A stretch of DNA of 64,000 nucleotides from a virus, in the IMG/VR virus record IMGVR_UViG_3300025030_000053, positions 41,767 through 105,766 of that record; one strand, given 5' to 3'. The position numbers and the translations under genes were made by a program. The notes beneath the pieces were generated by a model. It worked only from the letters and a program-made list of their open reading frames with translations, was not told the origin of the DNA and did not search any database. Positions 17,156 to 25,477 of this stretch are shown in pieces (position 1 is the stretch's first letter; every line of letters begins with the position of its first letter).

Positions 17156-17952
17156 AGAATATCAACAGATTTAACCAGCAACAATCTGGCTACTTCTTCC
17201 CCAGCACTTATCTGCTGGGTTGTCGTCCCAGATCCTTTACCAAAATGATAGACATGTACAACCAATTCTTCATCATCACTGGACAGCACCAATTGTGGAG
17301 CGCTGACTATTGTAATGTTCTTGTCTTTTACAATACGTGGATTTGGTACTACCATTCCTACATATCCATCAGGAATTCTAACAGACAATCCGGTTGAGAC
17401 AACTGAAGAAACTCCAGGACGAAGCATCACATTAATCACAGATTTCAAAGAAACTACCCCAGAATCAATTTGCGGATAAACTGATAAAGGATCTAAAAGT
17501 AATATTTCACCAAAATGCTGACTTGAATCTGTTTTATTATCCAAAGATGCTTGTGATGGTTTAGTTTCTATTTCAACATTATTTTTTGTCATATTTATAT
17601 CCTCTCTGAGATACGCCTTTCCATATTTCTTTTCCCAATACGGTTTCAAAATTGCGGAAACTTTGCTCATGCGAAATTGAGTCAGTATGGCTACTGAAGC
17701 CATATCATGATCAAAACTTTCACCTTGGGAATGATCGTTAAAAACTTGCAGCATATTATGCTGATCAGTTTGTCTTATTTCTCTATCTCTTGATTTATAT
17801 ATTTCTTTACCACTATCATCTTTCTTGCGAAGATGGTATCTGACGCTCTCATCTGAGCCTAATTCGAAAAATTCTGCAATTTCTGAAATAGTTTTCTCTT
17901 GAACATAATATTTGATCAACAAATCAGATTTTTGTATTTTTGATTTTGACAT
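17137..17952 (-). CDS. HTH protein fused to a degenerate dUTPase-fold domain
   Basis: A 271-residue protein. Residues about 8-42 (LLIKYYVQEKTISEIAEFFE) look like a helix-turn-helix. The C-terminal 110 residues follow the dUTPase/dCTP-deaminase fold: VSTGLSVRIPDGYVGMVVPN, then IVSAPQLVLSSDDEELVVHV, then ISAGEEVARLLLVKS. The catalytic Asp of motif 3 and the glycine-rich C-terminal motif 5 are not recognisable, so enzyme activity is doubtful. It lies directly downstream of nrdJ but has its own promoter-like box and the strong ribosome site ggaggatatgaaATG. A nucleotide-sensing regulator is an attractive inference. Confidence 0.65.
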   Translation of the reverse strand: MSKSKIQKSDLLIKYYVQEKTISEIAEFFELGSDESVRYHLRKKDDSGKEIYKSRDREIRQTDQHNMLQVFNDHSQGESFDHDMASVAILTQFRMSKVSAILKPYWEKKYGKAYLREDINMTKNNVEIETKPSQASLDNKTDSSQHFGEILLLDPLSVYPQIDSGVVSLKSVINVMLRPGVSSVVSTGLSVRIPDGYVGMVVPNPRIVKDKNITIVSAPQLVLSSDDEELVVHVYHFGKGSGTTTQQISAGEEVARLLLVKSVDILWKILD

Positions 17953-17974
17953 TTCATATCCTCCAGACTTAATT

Positions 17975-17989
17975 ATATTATATAGAATA
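17975..17989 (-). promoter_or_regulatory. Putative phage promoter -10 box upstream of the HTH-dUTPase-like gene
   Basis: Read leftward the box is tattctatataatat, 23 bases before the ATG, followed by a good ribosome site. Just upstream lies a run with three evenly spaced tagt elements (aatagtcaaaatagtaaaag, then tagtcat), about 10-11 bases apart, which could be a protein-binding array on one face of the helix. Confidence 0.5.
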
Positions 17990-18017
17990 TATGACTACTT
18001 TTACTATTTTGACTATT

Positions 18018-21000
18018 TTATTGACCACACGACCCACTTGAAAAATTACATCGCTTGCATCTCAAAACACAACTTTTCTCTTTGACCATATCGAGGCTTC
18101 CGCAGGCAGGACACTGCTCTAATGAAGGTTTTTCTTTAGACGAAATTCTTATAATTTCATTTGAAACAGAAAAATCTACTGATTCTATTTCTTCTGCATA
18201 TATTTTTTTAACCTGTTCTATTTTCTCAACAGAAGATACTTCAACAGCATTGACGTCATTGTCGTATTCATAGGATCCAATTTTTCCTATCACATCATAG
18301 ATTGATTTAGCTATTTTTACGTTCGGATGCAACACCTGCCCGCTTGGATCTTGGGCTATAGATCTCAACATAGAGAAATATTCCTCTTGGGGGACTCCGT
18401 GTTGCAATCCAATTGACACAGAACGCCCCAGTGCTCCTAGCGCAGTCCTTGTTGCTGCATCTTCTTCGGCATAATCAATGAATATTTCACCAAGAGTCCC
18501 ATCTTCATATTCGCCCGTTCTCAAGAATATTTTATGATACGGGCCACCAAAAGGACCAATTTGAAATTCATGTGTCTGTCCGAACCTCTTGTTCGGAAGT
18601 TTCCTTCGCTGAGCAACAAAGATATTTTTCTCTTCAACTTCAATTGACTGATTCAAATCGGTCAAAAATTCTACTGACTTGGAGAGTGTATTCAATGGTT
18701 GTGAAAGTTTACAACCATCGCGATAGAGTGCCACACATTTAACACCCAAATCGTGTGCCAGCCAATAACAATTTTCTACATCTTCAATAGTCGCATCTTC
18801 GAAGAGATTAATTGTTTTGCTTGATGCCCCACTTAGAAAAGATTGAGCAGCAGCCAATGCTTTGATGTGAGCATTATGATGAATATATCTGTTCCCATTT
18901 CCTGCTGGGACAGCACAATCAAACACTGGATAATGCTCTTCTTTCACATGCGGTGCCCCTTCAATTGTTTGGTTGCCACAAATATAAATATTAGCTTGTT
19001 CTACTTCTTTATCTGTAAATCCCATCGATTTCAATATTTGTTTTCCTATATCCATAGAATATAATTGTTCTTCTGGAATCCCAATCTCGATGCAATATTC
19101 TCGCCCGAGGGTGTGAGTGTTAAACGATTGGGAAATATGAGAGAGTGATGGCAAAGAATCTTCAATATTTGCTAATTGTTCTTCGGACATAAGCTCCAAT
19201 AAACTTTCCTCATCTAATCCGAAGTCTGGTAATTGTCCATGTCCTACAATATATTTTTCAATATCATCTATTTGCTCTGAAGTGTATCCAAGTTTTAGCA
19301 GTGCTTTAGACACCATTCTATTGACTATCTTGATATATCCTCCACCGGCCAATTTTTTGTGTTTCACTAGCGAAAAATCTGGTTCTATGCCGGTTGTATC
19401 ACATGACATCAAAAGACCAATGGTGCCACAAGGGGCCAAAAGTGTCGTCTGGGCATTTCTAAAACCATATTTTTCACCTTCAGAAAGTACTTTGTCCCAT
19501 ACTTTTTGCGCATAGTTTAAAAGATATTCAGGACAAAAATTAGGATCAATACCCATCGGTGGGACATTCAACATCTCATATTCATCTATCTTAGAATTAT
19601 ATGTTGCTCGTCTATGATTTCTAATAATTCTAATCATGTGTTCTTGATTAGCTTCATATCGGTTGAATGGTATTTTTTCTTTTGCCATTTCTATTGAAGT
19701 CATATAAGATTCTCCTGTCAAAATAGCAGTCAATACGCCGATCCAAGCCCTAGACCTGTCAGAATCATATGGAATTCCTTGAAGCATCATCAAAGCTCCA
19801 ATATCAGTATATCCCAATCCAAGTGTTCGGTAATCCTCTACGCCTTTGGCGATAGCTGGTGTTGGAAGCAAAGCAGATTCTATTGTCATCTCTAATACAG
19901 AAGTCATCAAATGAACTACATGTCTGAATTGTTTAAGATCAAATTTGCCATTCTTTTCATCAAAGAATTTAGTTAGCCTGATAGACGCCAAATTGCACGC
20001 CGAAGAATCGAGCCATACAAATTCCGAGCATTGCGAAATTAAAATACCATTTGCATATACCAAATTATTTATAGGTTCTGTAAGATTATATGTATCTTCT
20101 TTACCACTATACTCAATTGATTGAATTACTATTTGATTATTAAAATTTCTTAATTTATATTTATTATTTTCTTTAATTATAATTGTTTTTTTATTAAAAC
20201 AATCTATAATTTTTTGTGCTAATCTACATTCTTTTTCATCATCGAAATCTATTATTTCATATTCATTATTTAAATTAAAATATTTAGAATCCAATTGTAT
20301 ATTATTTTGTAAATTATCTATTAATTTAGATTTATTATCTTTAATTGATATATCACTAAATAATGAAATAGGCATCCCTATTTTTAGATTTTTAGTTTGA
20401 ATTTTTTCTCCATTAATATACCAATTATGATTTTCTGTACATTTAATTTCTCTACCATCAGAAAGAGTAATTTTATAAACATCATTCACTCCCGTGTACA
20501 TATACGCCACTGGTCGACTAACAACGCCACCTTTGGTATATACCTCAGTCATAATTCCTAAATAAGACTTTTTTACTAACTCCTCAATTGTAATTAAACC
20601 ATCTGGTGTAGCAATGCGTGTATCACCAGTAAAGCATGGATTGGTTGCGTGTATTTCACCATCATTCAAACAAGTATTCCAAGAGTTCATCGTATCTTTG
20701 TAATGAACTCCCGGATCAGCGCTCAACCATGCAGAGTAGCACAGCTTGTTCCACAACAAATTAGCGTCAATTGTTTTATAAATTTTTCCATCTGTTCTAT
20801 TAGTCAGATTCCATTCTGAATTCTTTTTTACAGAATTTAGAAAATTATCTGTTATGCAGATAGAATTATTAGAATTTTGTCCAGATATTGTATGATATGC
20901 CTCATCATTGAAATCATTAGTTAATTGAATAAATTCCATTTTATTTTTACCTTGTTTGGCTATGTCTATGGCTCTTTTTATATAATTTATTTCAATATTA

Positions 21001-23060
21001 TGAGATAATGCAAGGTTTATTAGATTTTTAATTTTTTTATGTTTATAAGAAGCATTTTTGCCCAATTCTTGCCAACATCTAATTATTTCGTTCAGAATTT
21101 GATCATTAGATTTAGACCCGGACAGCATTGACGCCACTTTCTGTTCCTCATTCACTTTCCAATCGATGAATTCTTCAATTTCTGGATGATCAATGTCCAA
21201 ACTTACCATCTTCGCAGATCTTCTCGTATTAAATACAGCTATGCCAGATCCAGATATCTCAGAGGTAGACCAGATTACGAAATTATGCCCACTTTGTGGA
21301 CTTTTGTCATCTGGCGTTTCGCACTCAACCTCAATATCATATACCGGCATAATTCCTATATTTTCTACAGAAATTACTTTATGATTATTTTTATATACTT
21401 CTTTGACAAAATTATTATAATTTCCAAAATTATTATTTATTTTCTCTTTTAATTGTTTAATAGATCCTATTCTTCCAATAACTATTTTTCGTCCATAAAC
21501 ATATTCTTCAAATTCATTAATAGAATATCCACTATTTATTATTTTATATGCAAGATTCATCATTTTAAACTTTATAGATTCTTTTTGCATATCCGTGGAT
21601 CTACAGGAAGATATTAAAATTTTAGATTGTTTTTCTTTAAATTTATGAACTCTATTAGTATCTTTCCAAAATTTTGAAGATTTATGCATTCCATTATTTT
21701 CACCACTATGGTCAAATTTAATCATTTGAAATGTATGTTTACCCTCTTTAGATAAGCCCAATCCGTGCAATCGTGCATGCTGAGATTGTGTCATAATTTC
21801 AAAATTAGACGGATGATTATTGTATATGTTGCCATCTTTATGGTGAATAATTTTTCCATCAAGTTCAATACCCATAAGATCTCTGGCAACCATTCGGTGC
21901 CAATCTTCTTTACCAGAAAATCCATCTCTTCTTTCTATCCTAGCATATCCATCTTTGCGTTTGTTCATATGGCAAGCAAATAAAGAATTTCCAGGAATCA
22001 AATTACCAGCTAATACCATTTTCCCATCAGACAATTTTACCGGATGATCAAATGATAATTCGAATTGACCTTTATCTGTAATAATTCTGACTACTTCTTT
22101 TTCTCCCGAGTACCATGCTTCAGCCCATTTGGCCTTATATCGTTTTGCTGGAGGATCATAACTAATGACAACAAATTTATTTTTTTGATCAGATAATGTT
22201 TTAATCGGAATTGGACCTTTTTCAGTATAAACCATCTGATGCCCAGGCAAACAAGCCCCTCCGGATTTTACAGCATCTGCCGATCTATCAAAAATTTTCA
22301 AAAATGACATTACTCCTGAAGATGTTCCCCCAGAAGATAATTTTTCTCCACGACCACGCAAGGCAGAAACATTCATTCCGTTGCCACTACCAGTCCGAAA
22401 TATTTTTGCTTCACTAACTAAAGTGTCATAAATACTTTTTTCACCGAACATAGAATCTTTAATTTCAGATACAAAACACGCGTGTGCCGCTGCTCGACAA
22501 ATAGAATCATCTTTGTCCTCAAGTGTATGCACGATTCTGCCATGTTTCTCTGAAAAATAAAAATATTCTGCATCTTGGTGTTCAATTCCGTAAGCCCATC
22601 CCAAGCCAGTATTGAAAAACTGAGGAGAATTAGGAGCGGCAATCTGGTTGATCAAAATGTAGCACAATTCATCGTAGAACACATTTGCGTCCTCCTCTAA
22701 TTTGATATAACCAGTCTTGATCATCCAATACGTCCAAGTACCTGCCAAACGATGAGCCACCTGCTTCAATGAATTCTCACGCCCGAATACGCACCCTTCA
22801 GCAGGAATGCTGCGATAGAATTTTGGGAAAATGCCTTCTTCTGGCACAGGAATGGTTTCTGATGGAACCCTTGCTCTTTTGAAATATTTATTGGAAAGAA
22901 TTGATGTTGCTACAGATTCCCAAAAAACAGGGACTTCAACAGAATCCTGTTCAAAAATATAATTTCCATTGTCTTCTTTTATTTCTACTATTCTTTCTTC
23001 CCACTCCACCATATCAAAAGGCGACAAAGATCCATCGGTATAATAACGAACGAAATTCAT
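18018..23060 (-). CDS. nrdJ: Class II (B12-dependent) ribonucleotide reductase with two inteins
   Basis: It reduces ribonucleotides to deoxyribonucleotides using adenosylcobalamin. I take the ATG at 23060 (gaggag 7 bases upstream), giving a 1680-residue precursor; removing both inteins leaves about 1136. Class II landmarks are GSGNGMNVSALRGRG, SGGA-TRRSAKMVSLDID, SGQNSNNSIC, NPC-SEFVWLDSSACNLAS, TLLAPCGTIG and the C-terminal zinc ribbon CPACG/CKRC. Intein 1 covers residues 270-611 and intein 2 residues 809-1010, both at conserved active-site motifs, as is usual. The enzyme works without oxygen, so the phage can make dNTPs in any atmosphere if the cell has cobalamin. Confidence 0.95.
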   Translation of the reverse strand: MNFVRYYTDGSLSPFDMVEWEERIVEIKEDNGNYIFEQDSVEVPVFWESVATSILSNKYFKRARVPSETIPVPEEGIFPKFYRSIPAEGCVFGRENSLKQVAHRLAGTWTYWMIKTGYIKLEEDANVFYDELCYILINQIAAPNSPQFFNTGLGWAYGIEHQDAEYFYFSEKHGRIVHTLEDKDDSICRAAAHACFVSEIKDSMFGEKSIYDTLVSEAKIFRTGSGNGMNVSALRGRGEKLSSGGTSSGVMSFLKIFDRSADAVKSGGACLPGHQMVYTEKGPIPIKTLSDQKNKFVVISYDPPAKRYKAKWAEAWYSGEKEVVRIITDKGQFELSFDHPVKLSDGKMVLAGNLIPGNSLFACHMNKRKDGYARIERRDGFSGKEDWHRMVARDLMGIELDGKIIHHKDGNIYNNHPSNFEIMTQSQHARLHGLGLSKEGKHTFQMIKFDHSGENNGMHKSSKFWKDTNRVHKFKEKQSKILISSCRSTDMQKESIKFKMMNLAYKIINSGYSINEFEEYVYGRKIVIGRIGSIKQLKEKINNNFGNYNNFVKEVYKNNHKVISVENIGIMPVYDIEVECETPDDKSPQSGHNFVIWSTSEISGSGIAVFNTRRSAKMVSLDIDHPEIEEFIDWKVNEEQKVASMLSGSKSNDQILNEIIRCWQELGKNASYKHKKIKNLINLALSHNIEINYIKRAIDIAKQGKNKMEFIQLTNDFNDEAYHTISGQNSNNSICITDNFLNSVKKNSEWNLTNRTDGKIYKTIDANLLWNKLCYSAWLSADPGVHYKDTMNSWNTCLNDGEIHATNPCFTGDTRIATPDGLITIEELVKKSYLGIMTEVYTKGGVVSRPVAYMYTGVNDVYKITLSDGREIKCTENHNWYINGEKIQTKNLKIGMPISLFSDISIKDNKSKLIDNLQNNIQLDSKYFNLNNEYEIIDFDDEKECRLAQKIIDCFNKKTIIIKENNKYKLRNFNNQIVIQSIEYSGKEDTYNLTEPINNLVYANGILISQCSEFVWLDSSACNLASIRLTKFFDEKNGKFDLKQFRHVVHLMTSVLEMTIESALLPTPAIAKGVEDYRTLGLGYTDIGALMMLQGIPYDSDRSRAWIGVLTAILTGESYMTSIEMAKEKIPFNRYEANQEHMIRIIRNHRRATYNSKIDEYEMLNVPPMGIDPNFCPEYLLNYAQKVWDKVLSEGEKYGFRNAQTTLLAPCGTIGLLMSCDTTGIEPDFSLVKHKKLAGGGYIKIVNRMVSKALLKLGYTSEQIDDIEKYIVGHGQLPDFGLDEESLLELMSEEQLANIEDSLPSLSHISQSFNTHTLGREYCIEIGIPEEQLYSMDIGKQILKSMGFTDKEVEQANIYICGNQTIEGAPHVKEEHYPVFDCAVPAGNGNRYIHHNAHIKALAAAQSFLSGASSKTINLFEDATIEDVENCYWLAHDLGVKCVALYRDGCKLSQPLNTLSKSVEFLTDLNQSIEVEEKNIFVAQRRKLPNKRFGQTHEFQIGPFGGPYHKIFLRTGEYEDGTLGEIFIDYAEEDAATRTALGALGRSVSIGLQHGVPQEEYFSMLRSIAQDPSGQVLHPNVKIAKSIYDVIGKIGSYEYDNDVNAVEVSSVEKIEQVKKIYAEEIESVDFSVSNEIIRISSKEKPSLEQCPACGSLDMVKEKSCVLRCKRCNFSSGSCGQ
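20031..20636 (-). mobile_element. Mini-intein 2 in nrdJ (202 aa)
   Basis: It starts with Cys in NP|CFTGDTRIATPDGLITIEEL and ends YANGILISQ|C just before SEFVWLDSS. The splicing blocks are visible: an N-terminal CFTGDT, TENHNWYINGEKI as the N3-like block, and the C-terminal DTYNL...VYANGILIS. The last residue is Gln instead of Asn, and the residue before it is Ser instead of His; both are known but uncommon. I see no homing-endonuclease motif, so it is probably no longer mobile. Confidence 0.88.
21228..22253 (-). mobile_element. HNH-containing intein 1 in nrdJ (342 aa)
   Basis: It starts at Cys in GGA|CLPGHQMVYTEKGPIPIKTL and ends SGSGIAVFN|T before TRRSAKMV. The N3 block is LSFDHPVKL. A central HNH segment, IIHHKDGNIYNNHPSNFEIM, marks a homing endonuclease. 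The F block is VYDIEV...HNFVI. The penultimate residue is Phe instead of the usual His, and the +1 residue is Thr. Confidence 0.9.
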
Positions 23061-23075
23061 GTACTTGCTCCTCAA

Positions 23076-23492
23076 TTAATCATTTTTAGACAATGATGTA
23101 ATTGTTTTCAATTTTTTTATAATTACTTTATTAATTTTTCTTTCAAAAATTCCAAGATATTTCAAATCGATTCCAGTGAATTGAAGTGCCATTTGTATTT
23201 CTCGCAGCATATATGCTGCAATCAGTATCACAAACATAGATACAATTAGAATCATCGCCTGAATGACTCCAAACATCCCTAAAATCAACGTAGTCAGGAT
23301 ACTCCCCCAAAAACGGCGAATAAAGATTCGCAAATCAAAGATGTCCTCCAATTCTGGATTCCTTTTTTTCATTATCTCTGAAAACAAAATATTCAACGAA
23401 GTACAAACAATATTTAACATCAATACAGAGTAGCATAGTAAAAATGATAAACTTGATAAAACTTCTAAATATTGACTGATAAATTCATTCAT
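23076..23492 (-). CDS. Small membrane protein (138 aa)
   Basis: The ATG at 23492 follows a short purine-rich site and overlaps the end of the upstream gene. Hydrophobic segments at about residues 12-36 and 62-98 (probably two helices) suggest three membrane spans, separated by a charged loop (KKRNPELEDIFDLR) and ending in a basic tail. The size and topology could fit a holin or another inner-membrane phage protein. Its place just upstream of nrdJ gives no functional hint. Confidence 0.7.
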   Translation of the reverse strand: MNEFISQYLEVLSSLSFLLCYSVLMLNIVCTSLNILFSEIMKKRNPELEDIFDLRIFIRRFWGSILTTLILGMFGVIQAMILIVSMFVILIAAYMLREIQMALQFTGIDLKYLGIFERKINKVIIKKLKTITSLSKND

Positions 23493-23494
23493 CT

Positions 23495-23731
23495 TCAATT
23501 CTCATAATCATATCTTCTAATATATTTAAGTTGATCAATGGGGTTTGATCTCCTTTTTTGAGCATTTTTTATTACTTCTATGATGAATCTGTCATCAAGT
23601 TGCACGTCGTCATTGTGCTCAATCTCATACCTTTTTTTCATAGCCGCAGAATATAAAATTTCCATTATATTATTCGAGGGGGCATTTAATATTTCTTTTT
23701 CAAAATCTGACCAAAGTCTGCTAAGTCTCAT
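23495..23731 (-). CDS. Small unknown protein (78 aa)
   Basis: The ATG at 23731 with ggag 7 bases upstream is preferred over a TTG two codons earlier. The sequence begins MRLSRLWSDFEKEIL and is charged, with no recognised family. It is the first gene of the leftward nrdJ unit and is read divergently from the SpoVS-type gene. Confidence 0.65.
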   Translation of the reverse strand: MRLSRLWSDFEKEILNAPSNNIMEILYSAAMKKRYEIEHNDDVQLDDRFIIEVIKNAQKRRSNPIDQLKYIRRYDYEN

Positions 23732-23851
23732 TCTCAATCTCCATTATCTTTGAAAGATAGTCTATATTAGATATAATTTGATTATAAAACCTATATCAAA
23801 TATATTGTTTATTGGTAAATTTTCTATATAATATAGAAGGAGATCAAACAA
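23732..23851 (+). promoter_or_regulatory. Divergent promoter region with a clear rightward promoter
   Basis: Rightward: the -35-like ttgttt (23805-23810), a 16-base spacer, and tataat (23827-23832) inside ttttctatataatat (23820-23834), followed by the ribosome site aaggag. Leftward: AT-rich boxes such as ttttataatc lie upstream of the gene starting at 23731. This is the best-formed example of the recurring promoter motif in the window. Confidence 0.6.
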
Positions 23852-24472
23852 ATGACATATGAACAACCGCCAATACTTATGGTAAAAGGCGCCAAAGCAG
23901 GAGACAACTATATATCTAATCTATCCAGAACTACTTCCAAAATGATTGAAGATTTTGGATATGTAGAAATGCAATCTGTTGGACCACCTTCTATCAATAA
24001 CATGATCAAAGCTTATATCAAATCAAAAAATAATTTGTTTATGAGCGACAACAGCCTGAGACTGATTTGCCAATTCGCTTATCAAAAACCATCAATTGAC
24101 GACAAGATCAGGACTGCAATCCGTGGTAAATTTTTTCCAGTAAATTCTAAAATAATAATGACTCCGAAATCAGACTGCCCCATTCTTCTAGCAAAGGGGG
24201 CTGGAGCAGAGTCGAACTATATCAAATCATTATCAAATGCTATGATTCAATCATTAGATGAATATAATTGCTCACAAATTCAATCAATAGGACCAGTAGC
24301 AATTAGTAACATCATAAAATCATACATCAAGGCAAAAGGATTGATATCTGAGTACACAAATGGATTATCACTAGTGTCTCAATTTTCCTTTCATAAACCA
24401 GAAATCAATGGTGAAGTAATCACAGCAATTAGAGCCAGTATTTTTGCTATAGAAGATAAATATGTTATATAG
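23852..24472 (+). CDS. Tandem SpoVS-domain protein
   Basis: A 206-residue protein made of two SpoVS-like domains (residues about 7-98 and 107-200). Each holds the family pattern: an LxxKGA-type first strand (ILMVKGAKAGDNYI, ILLAKGAGAESNYI), MQSVGPPSINNMIKAYIKSK / IQSIGPVAISNIIKSYIKAK, and the ending IRTAIRGKFFP / VITAIRASIF. SpoVS is a single, roughly 86-residue Alba-like nucleic-acid-binding protein that influences sporulation in Bacillus. A fused double copy in a phage is unusual. It follows its own promoter and the ribosome site aaggag, and could bind DNA or RNA early in infection. Confidence 0.85.
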   Translation: MTYEQPPILMVKGAKAGDNYISNLSRTTSKMIEDFGYVEMQSVGPPSINNMIKAYIKSKNNLFMSDNSLRLICQFAYQKPSIDDKIRTAIRGKFFPVNSKIIMTPKSDCPILLAKGAGAESNYIKSLSNAMIQSLDEYNCSQIQSIGPVAISNIIKSYIKAKGLISEYTNGLSLVSQFSFHKPEINGEVITAIRASIFAIEDKYVI

Positions 24473-24492
24473 TTTTTTTCCTATTGAATTCG

Positions 24493-24523
24493 ATTCCCAA
24501 TATGAATATTATATATCGGGAAT
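24493..24523. promoter_or_regulatory. Hairpin at the ribosome site of the zinc-finger gene
   Basis: attccc (24493-24498) pairs with gggaat (24518-24523), with AT-rich inner pairs, and the stem ends directly before the ribosome site ggag of the gene at 24533. It could act as a weak terminator after the SpoVS-type gene or modulate translation of the next gene. Confidence 0.4.
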
Positions 24524-24532
24524 GGAGTCTAT

Positions 24533-25477
24533 ATGAAATGTCAAAATGCAGAAGAGGCTATTGAAAAATATCAAGAAGCAAAAAATAGCAACAACTTTTC
24601 CGAAGCAGAAATATGGTATGAAGAAATACTAACTCATTATAATCCTATAAATTACAGAAATGTATGGTGGAGAAAATACGGATGGTTATATAATTTTGAA
24701 ACTAATGATTTTAATAGTGATTATATTATAAAATTTATAGATTGTTTGAACAAATTCAAATCAAAAGATTCAAAGGGTAATTATAGAAATATAAATAATT
24801 ACTTTTTTTCAGCAATCAAAAATATGTATTCTGCGATGATTTACAACATCAATAAATCAGATAATAATCCAAAAATTAGATGTCCTGCTTGTGGAAAGAT
24901 AATCAAAAATGCTTATTTGCACATCAAAGAAGAACACAATGATATTCTGTGGGAAAAAATAACAGAATTGGGAATATCTGAGCAAAGCTTTGAAAAAGGA
25001 TGTCCTATTTGCCCGCATTACCTGCCTCGAAAACAATGTAAAACTACTGATAAAAATAAAATACTAGATCATGTATTAAAGATTCATTCTTCATTACTAT
25101 TTGAAAAATTTAAAGAATTATATCCAGGAAATTATTTAGAATGCAAAGATATAATTAATATTTCAGATTTAACATCTCTATCCGAAGATGAACAAGATTT
25201 TCTAGAATTTATAGAAAATAAAAATGAAATTTCAGATATGTCTAAATCAGTATCGGTAGAAAATTTTATTTCATCAGATAAAACTGAAATAGAAAAATAT
25301 ATTGTAGATTATATTTTTGATGCAAGATTGTCATCCATAGACGACGGAAAGATGAACCATAGAAAAATAAATAAATGGCTTGAAAAATGTAATATAAATC
25401 TTTCAATATCTAAAAAAGAATATGATTTATCTATCGAGTCATTGAAATGCAAGTTGATTGAATCTGGAATATTTTAA
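24533..25477 (+). CDS. Zinc-finger protein with possible sigma region 2-like segment
   Basis: A 314-residue protein. The N-terminal NVWWRKYGWLYNFETNDFNS, then FIDCLNKFKSKDSKGNYRNI and NNYFFSAIKNMYSAM, faintly resembles sigma-70 region 2, where a run of this type leads to core-polymerase binding. Two zinc-finger-like elements follow: CPACGKIIKNAYLHIKEEH and CPICPHYLPRKQC with a later HVLKIH. The C-terminal 70 residues are helical and charged. A phage transcription factor is the likeliest reading, but the sigma resemblance needs a profile search. It ends with a 4-base convergent overlap. Confidence 0.6.
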   Translation: MKCQNAEEAIEKYQEAKNSNNFSEAEIWYEEILTHYNPINYRNVWWRKYGWLYNFETNDFNSDYIIKFIDCLNKFKSKDSKGNYRNINNYFFSAIKNMYSAMIYNINKSDNNPKIRCPACGKIIKNAYLHIKEEHNDILWEKITELGISEQSFEKGCPICPHYLPRKQCKTTDKNKILDHVLKIHSSLLFEKFKELYPGNYLECKDIINISDLTSLSEDEQDFLEFIENKNEISDMSKSVSVENFISSDKTEIEKYIVDYIFDARLSSIDDGKMNHRKINKWLEKCNINLSISKKEYDLSIESLKCKLIESGIF

